Below are positions 24,900-33,785 of a stretch of 47,856 bases of DNA, piece after piece. Position 1 is the first letter of the stretch. Every line of letters begins with the position of its first letter. Source of the stretch: Rhodovulum sp. (GTDB lineage Bacteria; Pseudomonadota; Alphaproteobacteria; Rhodobacterales; Rhodobacteraceae); the NCBI GenBank assembly GCA_020637615.1, contig JACKKC010000024.1, forward strand, positions 1 through 47,856, read 5' to 3'. The position numbers and the translations under genes are program-made. The notes under the pieces were generated by a model, which did not search any database, was not told the origin of the DNA, and saw nothing but the letters and a program-made list of their open reading frames with translations.

Positions 24900-25982
24900 A
24901 TGCCCGCCCATCCCCGCGCCGCCGATGCCGCCAAGCGGCTCCTCAGCAGCGCCTCGCACCGGCTCATGACGGCGGATCCCACGGCCGACCACGTGCTGCG
25001 TGGAGCCCTGGAGCGCTCGCTCGACTGGGATATCGACGACCCGTCCCTGCGCCCGGTGGCGCAGCGGAGCTTCGAGCCGAACTTCTCGGAGACCGCCGGC
25101 CGCGCGCTGGCGTTCCAGGTCAAGCCGCTCGGCCGCGGCGTGACCGCGGACGATCAGCGCGAGATCACCAATGGTGCCGTGCGCGGCCTCATCCACGAGC
25201 ATTTCGGCACCGAGCCGCTCCGCTGGTTCGACCGCCGGTCGGAAGGCGCGCGCGGGAGCTATGCCCGTTCGGCCGGATATGGCGCCCGCTACGCGCTCGG
25301 GCTCGACCGCGGCGGGCTCACGGAGGTCCAGGCCAGCTACGAATGGGGCCCCGAGGTGCTCGACATGCTGCCGCAGCCGGTGATGGATCTGGCCCAGACC
25401 GCCATGTCGCTGGTGCCGGGGCTGCGCCCCTTCGCCACCATCATCCGCACCAGCCGCCTTTCGGGCGGCCAGCAGATCAGTTTCGAGATCGCCCGCGAGA
25501 CGGCGCTCGACGCCTTGAAGCCCCTGATGGAGGCGCTCGGCATGGGCGAGCGCCACGGCGGCCTCGTGACGCTGCTCGCCTTCGTGCTCGGCGCCCGCTT
25601 CACGCTGCCGCCTTCGGTCGCCACGCTGACGCTGCTCAACACCCACCGCGGGCCGGAGATGCGGCTCGACGTCAATATCGACGCGCTGCCCGACGCGCCC
25701 GAACAGCTGCTGCCGCTGCTCCGGCTGCCGATGATCGAGCGGCCGCAGAACCTCGCCGCGCTCGACAGCTGGATGACCGCGCTGACGCCGGACGGCTATT
25801 ACGGTCCGGGCTCGGTCACCGTCCTCTCGGTCCGGGTGCGCCCCGACGTGCCGGCGCGGCTGGCGCTCTATCTCCGCCCGCTCGCCCTCGACGGGGCCGC
25901 ACTCGAGCCGCCGGCTGCGGCGCCGGTCGCGCCGACGCCGGCCGCGGCGGCCCAGTCCTTCGCCCGCCGCGCCCGCTACTGA
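24900..25982 (+). CDS. unknown protein, possible ABBA-type prenyltransferase-like fold
   Basis: A 360-residue protein with a strong AAGGAGG ribosome-binding site before ATG at 24900. Alternating strand/helix units (RALAFQVKPLGRGVTAD, TEVQASYEWG, PEMRLDVNIDALPD) and a closing SVTVLSVRVRPD followed by ARLALYLRP recall the repeated alpha-beta-beta-alpha barrels of ABBA/DMATS aromatic prenyltransferases, where such strands line a central tunnel. I do not see a clear prenyl-diphosphate arginine/lysine cage, so this is a weak resemblance. It is part of the paralogue operon between the 707-residue protein and paralogue 2. If not a prenyltransferase it is an unknown scaffold. Confidence 0.6.
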   Translation: MPAHPRAADAAKRLLSSASHRLMTADPTADHVLRGALERSLDWDIDDPSLRPVAQRSFEPNFSETAGRALAFQVKPLGRGVTADDQREITNGAVRGLIHEHFGTEPLRWFDRRSEGARGSYARSAGYGARYALGLDRGGLTEVQASYEWGPEVLDMLPQPVMDLAQTAMSLVPGLRPFATIIRTSRLSGGQQISFEIARETALDALKPLMEALGMGERHGGLVTLLAFVLGARFTLPPSVATLTLLNTHRGPEMRLDVNIDALPDAPEQLLPLLRLPMIERPQNLAALDSWMTALTPDGYYGPGSVTVLSVRVRPDVPARLALYLRPLALDGAALEPPAAAPVAPTPAAAAQSFARRARY

Positions 25983-25992
25983 GGGGGCCGCC

Positions 25993-27294
25993 ATGATGCG
26001 AACCGCAACTTCGGGCACCGGAAACGGCACCGGCAACGGCACCGGAAATGGCATGGGGGACCGGGGCCGCGAGGACACGCTGCAGCTCGTCCGCGACAAC
26101 GTGCGCAAGACCCTGAGCCGGTCGCCCTCGTTCCGCGCGCTCCCCCCCGACCAGCAGCGCCAGGTGGCGCATGACACCGTGAAGGTCGCCCGGTTCATGG
26201 CCGATGCCGGGGGCGAGACGGCCGGCCTGCCGATGACGGCGATCATCAGCAATCCCGCCATGGCGCTCGCCGCCCCGGCCCGGCCCTTCGCGCCGCCGGC
26301 GCGGCCGAACCAGCCCGATGGTGGCCAGCAGGGGTTCGGGACCGCCGGCGAGGCCTGGCAGGGCTCGGCCACCGGCGCCGCCGGCAGCACCATGGAGGGC
26401 ATGGTCGACGCCGTCGATTTCCCCGGGTTCGTGGGCGGCCTCATCGAGGGGGTCTTCACCGCCATCGTGAAGACCTCGATCCAGCAGATGGAAGCCTACA
26501 GCACCATGGTCGCCAACGTCGCGAAGACGGTCGACCAGTACATGGCCGACAACGTCTCGAGCGAGCAGGCGATGGATCAGCTGGTGAACGGCCAGCCCGA
26601 CCTCTTCGAGGCGGACATGCGGGGCGACACGCCGCAGGTGAACCAGCGGCAGGACGCCGATCCCGACCAGATGGGCGGCTTCCTCCAGAGCCTCGGGCTC
26701 CCCTTCGACCTCGACACCTCCGACCCGGAGGTGGTCAAGACCGAGGTGGTGCCCGCTCAGCGCAAGGTCATCGCCATGGACCGCCAGAAGCTGCTGGCGA
26801 CCATGGTGCTGATGGGCATCAACCGGATCGTGGTCACCGACGGCAAGATCCAGGCCTCGGTCGTCTTCGACCTCAACGCCCGGGACATCGTGCGCCGCAA
26901 CCAGGAACGGGCGACCTCCTTCGACGAGAACTACCACCAGCGCCACAACAAGAAGCGCAAGAACGGCTGGTGGATCTTCTCCACCGAGAAGGAGAGCGAG
27001 TCGAGCTTCCTGAACGTCAAGACCAATGTCACCACCAACCAGACCGACGAATCCGACAGCTCGCTGCAACTCAAGACCAAGCTCACCGGCAATGTCGACC
27101 TGCGGTTCAAGTCCGATTATTTCCCGCTGGAGAAGATGCTCGACATGCTCGGCACCAACCAGACGGTGCTGACCCAGGTCGCCCAGCAGCCGACCCCGCA
27201 GCAGACCCAGCAGGTGCAGCCGATCGCGCCGCCCCCCGCCCCGGCCCTGCCCGCGCCGCCGCCCTTCGCCGCAGGAGGCGCGGTCGCGCGATGA
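25993..27294 (+). CDS. paralogue 2 of the four-member family (subtype A)
   Basis: A 433-residue protein, closest to paralogue 1. It begins with a short GTGN-repeat segment, then the helical SPSFRALPPDQQRQVAHD domain (about 40-65), then the core: VDFPGFVGGLIEGVFTAIVK, IQQMEAYSTM, AKTVDQYMADNV (about 140-190), KLLATMVLMGINRIVV (about 265-285) and KLTGNVDLRFKSDYFPLEK (about 360-380). Between the last two is a polar insert (HNKKRKNGWWIFSTEKE) that paralogue 1 lacks. The tail is Gln/Pro-rich. The family is unrecognised. ATG at 25993 is followed by a second ATG 3 nt later. Separated from the preceding gene by 10 bp. Confidence 0.75.
   Translation: MMRTATSGTGNGTGNGTGNGMGDRGREDTLQLVRDNVRKTLSRSPSFRALPPDQQRQVAHDTVKVARFMADAGGETAGLPMTAIISNPAMALAAPARPFAPPARPNQPDGGQQGFGTAGEAWQGSATGAAGSTMEGMVDAVDFPGFVGGLIEGVFTAIVKTSIQQMEAYSTMVANVAKTVDQYMADNVSSEQAMDQLVNGQPDLFEADMRGDTPQVNQRQDADPDQMGGFLQSLGLPFDLDTSDPEVVKTEVVPAQRKVIAMDRQKLLATMVLMGINRIVVTDGKIQASVVFDLNARDIVRRNQERATSFDENYHQRHNKKRKNGWWIFSTEKESESSFLNVKTNVTTNQTDESDSSLQLKTKLTGNVDLRFKSDYFPLEKMLDMLGTNQTVLTQVAQQPTPQQTQQVQPIAPPPAPALPAPPPFAAGGAVAR
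26014..26049 (+). repeat. three tandem 12-bp units (GGCACCGGAAAC type)
   Basis: Three 12-bp units at 26014, 26026 and 26038 differ at two positions and encode GTGN three times at the N-terminus of paralogue 2. This may be a slippage-prone site. Confidence 0.75.
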
Positions 27295-28208
27295 CACCCG
27301 CCCCGCTCGCCCTCTCGCTCGATCACATCGCGCGGCTTCTCGGGCGGGCACGGGCGGTCGCGGGCCAGCCGCTCGCCCGGTCGGCCTCGGGCGATCCCTT
27401 CTTCCTCGACCTCCCCGCCTTCGACGGCGGGGCGGGCGGCATCGTCACCCAGGCAAACCTCGAGGTCATCGGCTCGCTCTATTTCGCCGCCGAGGTCGAA
27501 GGCACCTATCTCCCCGCGGTGGCGGAGCAGCTGGCCGAGCACCGCTTCGGCCTCAATCTCACCGATCGCGCCGCGGCGGAGGCGCTCGAGACGCTGGCGG
27601 GCGCGATGCGGCACGAATGGGTGAACCGCGGGCTGCGCAACCAGATCTTCGCCCGCACCTTCGGCATCGGCGATGCGGATCCGAACCTCGGGGACACCGT
27701 CGTGAACCGCGAGTTCGAGCCGCGCTTCGCCCGGCTCTGCTCCGCGCTCTCCGCCTCGGCGCGCGACCTGCAGGGCTGGGGCGCGCCCTCCGGGGCGGCC
27801 ATGCGCGCGGCGGTGGCGGCGCAGGCGCTCCTCGGCAATCTCGGGAGTCGCATGCAGGGCAATACCCTCATCGTGACCGAGCGGCTCGCGCATCAGCTCA
27901 CGCTCTCGGTCGAGGCACTCAACCATCCGGGGCTGGCCTCGCTTTTCATGGGCCGCACCGCATGGGACGTGGTGCGCGGCGTGCTCGGCACCGACACCCC
28001 GGATCTGGCGGCCCATGTCACCCGGGCCCAGACCGGCCTGCGGCTCGTCACCTGGCTCGCCCGGCACCTCGCCGCCGTGCAGGCTGCCGACGCGCAGGGC
28101 ATCATCGACGCCATCGCCGGCGAAGCCGGGCTTCGGGGATGGGCGGAGATGTGGCTCGACGCGGCGGGCGTCGCGCCGGCCGCACAGCCGGGAGGCTGGC
28201 CGCAATGA
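27291..28208 (+). CDS. helical protein of unknown function, related to the C-terminus of the 707-residue protein
   Basis: A 305-residue protein. NLEVIGSLYFAAEVEGTYLP and AEHRFGLNLTDRAAAEALET are followed by NTLIVTERLAHQLTLSVEAL and GRTAWDVVRGVL near 190-235; the latter pair matches the TAERMARQV.. and TGWQVIERI block of the gene at 22734 in pattern and order. It has no membrane segments or catalytic motif. It overlaps paralogue 2 and paralogue 3 (ATGA on both sides), so it is tied into the same unit. A scaffold or chaperone for the paralogues is one possibility. Confidence 0.65.
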   Translation: MTPAPLALSLDHIARLLGRARAVAGQPLARSASGDPFFLDLPAFDGGAGGIVTQANLEVIGSLYFAAEVEGTYLPAVAEQLAEHRFGLNLTDRAAAEALETLAGAMRHEWVNRGLRNQIFARTFGIGDADPNLGDTVVNREFEPRFARLCSALSASARDLQGWGAPSGAAMRAAVAAQALLGNLGSRMQGNTLIVTERLAHQLTLSVEALNHPGLASLFMGRTAWDVVRGVLGTDTPDLAAHVTRAQTGLRLVTWLARHLAAVQAADAQGIIDAIAGEAGLRGWAEMWLDAAGVAPAAQPGGWPQ

Positions 28209-29563
28209 AGCTGCCCGACGCCCTCCCCGCCCCCTATGACGCCCCGCCGCGGGCGGGCGGCGTCACGCCGCGGCCGGAAACGGTCAGCCTCGTGCAGAGC
28301 CAGATCGACGCGCTCCTGTCGCAGACGCCGAGCTTCTACGGGCTCTCCGAGGGCGACCGCGACGCCATGCGCCGCCGGCTGACGCATATCGGCGCCTATG
28401 CGGCCGAGCTCGTGCGGGATTCCTGGGCGCAGTCGAAGCGGCTGGGCCAGACGCCGCTCGTGCGCAAGGAAACCGTCTACCGGCCGGCGCAGGAGCCGTC
28501 GGGCGGGACGCCGCCCGCGGCGCGGAGCCAGTCGCAGCGGCCGGCGCTGGCCCGGGCCCAGGCGGCGCAGGCCAACCTCCAGACCGCGGCCACCGGCCGG
28601 GTCGCGGAGATCACGCAATCCACCCTACGCGCCATCGCCTTCCCGACCTTCGTCGCCGACCTGATCAACGGCACCTTCGACGCGATCATCGGCGCCACCA
28701 TCAAGCAGATGCAGGCCTTCATGACGCTCGTCGAGCAGGTCTCCAAGACCGTCGACGAATTCATGAAGGACAACATCACTGACAATCAGGCCCGCGACTG
28801 GCTGGTCCAGTCCTACCCTGGCCTGATGCGGGTCGAGACCGGGGACGGCGAGCCGCGCGTCGAGACGACCGAAGCCGGCGACAGCGCCGACAGCGCCGCG
28901 CTGGAAGGCATGCAGGGCATGCTCGGCCTGCCCGATCCGGTGCGGTCGCTCGACGAGGAGACGATCAACGAGCGCCTGGTGCCCGCCGCCCGGCGCAAGC
29001 TCGCCGAATCCCGGCTCCAGATGCTCTCCTCCATGGTCATGCTCGGGCTGCAGCGCATCGTGATCCGCTACGGTCGGCTCCGCGCCACCATGGGCTTCCA
29101 TATCGACGCCTCGGACCGCGCCCATGCCGAGGAGGCATCGAGCTTCGACTTCAGCCATTCCAACACCGTCTCGGGCTTCTACTACGTCGCCTTCTCGGCC
29201 CGGACCTCGGTCGCCTATGTGAGCTCGCAGAAATCCGACAGCGACAGCGCCATCAATGTCCAGGCGGATCTGACCGGCGAGGTCGATCTCACCTTCGAGA
29301 CCGACTATTTGCCGCTCAACCGCCTGGCACGCGCCGAGAGCATCGAGCGGATCCGCTCCAACACGCCGAACCCGTCCGCCAATACGCCCAACCACTCGGC
29401 GACCATGGTCGCGCGCGGCGACACCGGTCCTTCGGCGGCCCAGGTCGTCAGCGACCGGATGACCGCGCACGGCGCCGAGCCCGCCCCCACCATCGACAAG
29501 GGCCTGATCGACGCGGCGGCGGGCGCCGGTCGGGCCGCGATCGGCATGGGAGGTGGCGGATGA
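28205..29563 (+). CDS. paralogue 3 of the four-member family (subtype B)
   Basis: A 452-residue protein. The N-terminal helical domain is longer than in subtype A and shared with paralogue 4 (QIDALLSQTPSFYGLSEGDR, then WAQSKRLGQTPLVRKE). The core blocks are AIAFPTFVADLINGTFDAII, VSKTVDEFMKDNITDNQARD (about 145-200), ARRKLAESRLQMLSSMVMLG and LQRIVI (about 262-285) and DLTGEVDLTFETDYLPLNRL (about 355-375). The C-terminus has an Asn/Pro repeat (NTPNPSANTPNHSA) and a Gly-rich end. It starts in an ATGA overlap with the preceding gene. Function unknown. Confidence 0.75.
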   Translation: MKLPDALPAPYDAPPRAGGVTPRPETVSLVQSQIDALLSQTPSFYGLSEGDRDAMRRRLTHIGAYAAELVRDSWAQSKRLGQTPLVRKETVYRPAQEPSGGTPPAARSQSQRPALARAQAAQANLQTAATGRVAEITQSTLRAIAFPTFVADLINGTFDAIIGATIKQMQAFMTLVEQVSKTVDEFMKDNITDNQARDWLVQSYPGLMRVETGDGEPRVETTEAGDSADSAALEGMQGMLGLPDPVRSLDEETINERLVPAARRKLAESRLQMLSSMVMLGLQRIVIRYGRLRATMGFHIDASDRAHAEEASSFDFSHSNTVSGFYYVAFSARTSVAYVSSQKSDSDSAINVQADLTGEVDLTFETDYLPLNRLARAESIERIRSNTPNPSANTPNHSATMVARGDTGPSAAQVVSDRMTAHGAEPAPTIDKGLIDAAAGAGRAAIGMGGGG

Positions 29564-30795
29564 CCGAGACGAACCGCTTTGCGACCGACCCGCTTCCCGG
29601 CCCCTTCGCACCGCAGAGGGGCGCGGCGATGGCGCCGCCGCCCGCCGTCGAGGCCCTCGCCGCCGGCCAGGTCAAGGCGCTCCTCGAGGCCGCGCCGGCC
29701 TTCTACCAGCTGCCGCCGACCACCCGCGCGCGCATGACCGGCGACCTGGAGAAGATCGCCACCTACACGGCCGCGCTCATCCACGACGACTGGAGCCAGA
29801 CGGAGAAGCTCGGCCAGCGCCCGATGGTGCGCGGGCGCCGGGTCATCGAGGGCCGCGTGACGCCCGCGCCTGCGCCTGTGCCGGCCCGGGCGGCCGGTCG
29901 CCCGGCGGCGCGCAGCCTCGCCGACGGGTTCCAGCCCGGCGAGGACGGCCAGTTCGTCCCCGTCGCGGCCTCGAACGTGGCGCGGATCACCGAGGACACG
30001 CTGAACGCCATCGCCTTTCCCACCTTCGTCGCGGATCTGATCAAGGGGACGTTCCAGGCCATCGTCGACGCCTCGATCCAGCAGATGGAAGCCTATGCCG
30101 AGCTCCTGTCGAACGTTTCGAAGACCGTCGACCAGTTCATGTCCGACAACATCACCGACAACAACGCGCGCGACTGGCTCGCGGGCGCCTATCCGCAGGT
30201 CATCCGGCTCGACACCTCGGGCGGCCAGCCGCGGCTGGTGCCGACGCCGAACGCCGGCGATGCCGCCCAGCCGAACTTCCGCGGGGATCTCAACCTCTCC
30301 GAGGACGTCACCGTCGACGACGACAGCATCGAGGAGGTCCTCGTGCCCGCCGCCCGCCGCCGCATCGCCCAGAGCCGCCAGCAGACGCTGGCGACCATGG
30401 TGCTGATGGGCATGAACCGGATCGTGGTCACCCGCGGCCGCATCAAGGCCGGCATGGGCTTCCGCATCGACACCACCGACCGCAGCCGCAGCGAATTCGC
30501 CTCGGATTTCGAGACCAGGACCGAGTCCAAGGCGAAATACGGCTGGTTCCTCTCGCCGGTCTCGGCCTCGGTCAAGAGCTCGGTGGCCTATGTCTCCTCG
30601 TCGAAGAAGAACTCCGAATCCGAGCTCGACGTCTCGGCCGACCTGACCGGCGAGGTCGATCTCCAGTTCAAGTCCGACTATTTCCCGCTCGAGCGCTTCG
30701 CCGATACCGGCGTGATCGCCCAGATCCAGCAGAACACCCCCAACCCGGGCGCCAACAAGCCCGTTACCGGCGCCACGACGGCAACCCAGCCATGA
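29560..30795 (+). CDS. paralogue 4 of the four-member family (subtype B)
   Basis: A 411-residue protein, the closest relative of paralogue 3 and probably arisen by tandem duplication. N-terminal domain: QVKALLEAAPAFYQLPPTTR and WSQTEKLGQRPMVRGR. Core: AIAFPTFVADLIKGTFQAIV, IQQMEAYAELL, VSKTVDQFMSDNITDNNARD, QQTLATMVLMGMNRIVV, and DLTGEVDLQFKSDYFPLERF near the end. The C-terminal NTPNPGANKPVTGA echoes paralogue 3. Its ATG overlaps paralogue 3's stop. It is followed 39 bp later by the double protease. Confidence 0.75.
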   Translation: MTETNRFATDPLPGPFAPQRGAAMAPPPAVEALAAGQVKALLEAAPAFYQLPPTTRARMTGDLEKIATYTAALIHDDWSQTEKLGQRPMVRGRRVIEGRVTPAPAPVPARAAGRPAARSLADGFQPGEDGQFVPVAASNVARITEDTLNAIAFPTFVADLIKGTFQAIVDASIQQMEAYAELLSNVSKTVDQFMSDNITDNNARDWLAGAYPQVIRLDTSGGQPRLVPTPNAGDAAQPNFRGDLNLSEDVTVDDDSIEEVLVPAARRRIAQSRQQTLATMVLMGMNRIVVTRGRIKAGMGFRIDTTDRSRSEFASDFETRTESKAKYGWFLSPVSASVKSSVAYVSSSKKNSESELDVSADLTGEVDLQFKSDYFPLERFADTGVIAQIQQNTPNPGANKPVTGATTATQP

Positions 30796-30834
30796 CCTCC
30801 GCCGTCGCACCGCCGCATCAGGAAAGGACCCGCC

Positions 30835-33699
30835 ATGGCCATGCCGCTTGATTATTCCCGCCCGCGCCTCGCCCGGCCCTTCCGCGAGGTGGCGCCGATC
30901 ATCGACGCGACCAATCCGATCGACGCCATCGGCCAGATCTTCGGCTTCATGGCGCGCAACGCGAGCTACCGCGTCGGCGTGCCGGACACCTCGTTCTTCC
31001 CGTTCTCGGCGATCTGCCGGCTGAACCTGACCTTTCCCTCCGGCGCCTATCACGGCACCGGCTTCTATATCGGCAGCGGCCTGATCCTGACCTGCGGCCA
31101 CAATCTCTTCGACAAGACGCCCTCGGGCAGCGCCACCGAAGCCGCCACGCGCATCACCGTGCGGGTCGGCCAGCAGAACGCCACCACCTGGCTCGACAGC
31201 TTCGACCTCACGCCCGCCGACTGGACCGCGCATCCCACCTGGGTGAGCTCGGCCGCGACCGACCGCGGATTCGATCTCGGCGTGCTGCGCGTCACGACGC
31301 CGCCGCCGGCCGGCGAATTCTTCCAGCTGATCAATTATTCGCCCTCCGCCGACACCCCGATCGCGGTCTGCGGCTACGGCAGCGACACCGGCGTCGACAG
31401 CCAGCGCCAGCACCTCGACATCGACCGGATCCGCGCGATCTCAAACAACGGCGAGAACGTCGACTACAACCTCCAGACCCGCGGCGGCAATTCCGGCTCG
31501 CCGGTCTTCGCGCATTTCACCAACGAATCCGCGGGCGGCGAGATGCCCGAGACGATCCCGGTCATGGGGGTTCATGTGGCGGGCGAGAGCACGACGCTCA
31601 ACCGCGGCGTACTGCTCAGCCCCGACAAGATCGACTGGGCGCTGGGGGGCGGCATATCCTCGGTCTCGGCCTTCTCGCTCTCCGCCCGGCCGGGCAGCCT
31701 CGGCGGCCTGCCGCTGGCGCGGCGCACGCGCGGCAGCCTCGGGGGCCTGCCGCTCGGACCCGCCTCCGGGACCCCGATGCTGCGCACGCTGAGCTGGGCC
31801 CGGCCGCTCGAGCGCGCCTGGATCGTCATCGACCAGACCGGCTCCGGCGGCATGAGCGTCGCCAAGCGCACCTTCGGCCATCCCACCCACGACCTCTCCG
31901 GCAAGACCAAGGTCTCGGTGCGGGTGCCGAACATGCCCTCGGGCGGCTCGGTGCGCTGGAACATTCCCGACGACGACCACAAGACCCGCGCCATCTTCGA
32001 GACCGGGGGCAATGCGACCGCCCATTCCACCGGCGGCACCAGCGTCACCCTGCGGTCGACCGCGGCCGGGCCCTTCGCCGTCGATTGCATGGTCAAGGAT
32101 TCCGGCGGCAGCACGGTCGAGAGCAACAAGTACTGGATGAGCTCGCCGCAATTCGTCCTCGTCGCCATCCACCCGACCACCGACGCCTTCTTCGACGGCA
32201 TCGGGATGCGCACGCGGCGGGCGGCGATCGTCGACGAGATGAAGGCGGTGATGAGGCACCTCTACCGCAACGTGAACATCCGCTTCGTCTTCCCCGGCGA
32301 GGCGCTGCCCGCGCATCTCGGGGTCGCCAACAACGCCGCCTTCCCCGGCGGGATCGAGGCGCTGCCTTCCGTGCAATACGCCGAGGTGATCGGTGCCGAC
32401 ACGGTGATGGATCCCGAGGAGACCCAGGCCACCGGCACGCCCACGCCCTATGGGGCGACTTCGCACGGCCGCAACCACGAGCCGGGCGACCTGCCCGCGC
32501 CGATGGACCACCACGCGCTGGCGCGCGGCCTCATCCACCATTTCGCCGATACCCGGGCCGAGATCGGCCATGTCCAGACCGAGGCCGCCGCCGGGCGCCT
32601 CTCGGCGGGCGACATGGACCTCGCGGCACGGATGTACGGACGGCTCATGGGCGAGAACCTGTCCCATGAGGTCGGGCATTTCCTCGCCAATACCTTCGTC
32701 GCCCACACCGGCGGCGGGCTGATGCAGACCGGGCGCGACCGCACCACCCGCGAGCGCACCGGCATGACCGTGCAGGCCGCCGCGCCGGTGATCACCGACC
32801 ACGGGCGCAACACGATCAACGAACTGCCGGCGGACGTGCTCCACACCTTCGAGGAATTCCTGCCGATCGACCCGCCGATCGACCAGGCGACCTTCACCGC
32901 GCGGGGGCGGGTCGGGACCTTCTCGCGCGCCCAGGGACGGCAGGGGGGCTGGGTCAACCGCGTGCCCGCCAGGCCGTTCGAGGACGAGACCATCCACCTG
33001 CCCGGCGCCACCGTGCTCTCGGGCTGGGAGGCGCAGGCCTTCATCTTCGCCATCGAGGCCGCGTTCCGCAGCCTGCTCTCGGCCAATCCCGCCTTCGTCT
33101 TCGTCGCGCCCTTCGTGCGCGTCGGCACGATCCTCGACGCCTGCGACCGCTACGGCGTGACGCTTGCGGTCGGGATCGCCGGGAGCGGCGCGCTCGGCGC
33201 GGGAGGCGGCGCCGGCGCCGGCATCGTCTTCGCGCCGGGCCGACGGATCGGCTTCTACGGCTCGGGCGCCGGTATCGTCGGATCGGTCTATTCCATCGGC
33301 GGCACGATCCAGATCACGCTGATCGACGGCGGCCCCGAGCTCATGTCCGGCACGGGCTACATGCTCGGGGTCTCGATCGGCACGATCGGATGGTTCGACG
33401 CCGGCGCGGTCGACGTGCCGGTCGCCGCCTATCGGGTCTACGACGGCGCGAAGAACCCCATCGGCTACAGTTTCGAGATCGGGGTGAGCGCGGGCCTGCC
33501 GATCATCAGCCTCATCGAGGCCTACGGCCAGGTCAGCGAGACCGCCACCACCTTCGCGCACGGGCGCGCCCGGGGACGCGCCTTCTCGGCGGCAGCGGCC
33601 GCACCCTCGGAAGCCTACGAGGCGGCGGTGAACGAAGCCATGGCCGCGGGCGCGAGCCGGGAGGAGGCGGAAGCCTTCCTGTCGCAGCTTTTCGGCTAG
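30835..33699 (+). CDS. trypsin-like serine protease fused to a zinc metalloprotease-like domain
   Basis: A 954-residue protein. Residues about 55-275 are a trypsin-fold protease with a complete triad: H89 in TCGHN, D147 in GFDLGV and S220 in GGNSGSP. After a linker with two 13-residue-spaced GSLGGLPL repeats comes an Ig-like region (about 340-440). A metalloprotease-like domain (about 440-700) follows, with HEVGH at 611-615 as zinc motif and another His at 624; the sixth-position Gly of metzincins is absent. The C-terminal quarter is Gly-rich beta sequence of unknown kind, and the end is helical. There is no signal peptide. ATG at 30835 follows an AGGAAAGGA site. A processing protease for the operon's proteins is plausible. 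Confidence 0.85.
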   Translation: MAMPLDYSRPRLARPFREVAPIIDATNPIDAIGQIFGFMARNASYRVGVPDTSFFPFSAICRLNLTFPSGAYHGTGFYIGSGLILTCGHNLFDKTPSGSATEAATRITVRVGQQNATTWLDSFDLTPADWTAHPTWVSSAATDRGFDLGVLRVTTPPPAGEFFQLINYSPSADTPIAVCGYGSDTGVDSQRQHLDIDRIRAISNNGENVDYNLQTRGGNSGSPVFAHFTNESAGGEMPETIPVMGVHVAGESTTLNRGVLLSPDKIDWALGGGISSVSAFSLSARPGSLGGLPLARRTRGSLGGLPLGPASGTPMLRTLSWARPLERAWIVIDQTGSGGMSVAKRTFGHPTHDLSGKTKVSVRVPNMPSGGSVRWNIPDDDHKTRAIFETGGNATAHSTGGTSVTLRSTAAGPFAVDCMVKDSGGSTVESNKYWMSSPQFVLVAIHPTTDAFFDGIGMRTRRAAIVDEMKAVMRHLYRNVNIRFVFPGEALPAHLGVANNAAFPGGIEALPSVQYAEVIGADTVMDPEETQATGTPTPYGATSHGRNHEPGDLPAPMDHHALARGLIHHFADTRAEIGHVQTEAAAGRLSAGDMDLAARMYGRLMGENLSHEVGHFLANTFVAHTGGGLMQTGRDRTTRERTGMTVQAAAPVITDHGRNTINELPADVLHTFEEFLPIDPPIDQATFTARGRVGTFSRAQGRQGGWVNRVPARPFEDETIHLPGATVLSGWEAQAFIFAIEAAFRSLLSANPAFVFVAPFVRVGTILDACDRYGVTLAVGIAGSGALGAGGGAGAGIVFAPGRRIGFYGSGAGIVGSVYSIGGTIQITLIDGGPELMSGTGYMLGVSIGTIGWFDAGAVDVPVAAYRVYDGAKNPIGYSFEIGVSAGLPIISLIEAYGQVSETATTFAHGRARGRAFSAAAAAPSEAYEAAVNEAMAAGASREEAEAFLSQLFG
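31693..31754 (+). repeat. two 23-bp near-identical units in the protease linker
   Basis: The units at 31693-31715 and 31732-31754 differ at one position and lie 39 bp (13 codons) apart. They encode GSLGGLPL twice, separated by ARRTR, just after the serine-protease domain. The Arg-rich spacer is a possible site for self-cleavage by the trypsin-like domain. Confidence 0.65.
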
Positions 33700-33785
33700 C
33701 GGCTTCGCCCGCGGAGGCGGGCGGCGGAGCGCAGGCGCTCGCCGCCCCCGCAGGTGCCGAAGCCGGCCCCGACGGCAATCGCCTC

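Noticed and set aside
30792..30851. 19-codon ORF with ATGA overlap between paralogue 4 and the protease
   Set aside because: It overlaps the protease start, has no domain and is most easily explained by the stop/start overlap of neighbouring frames.
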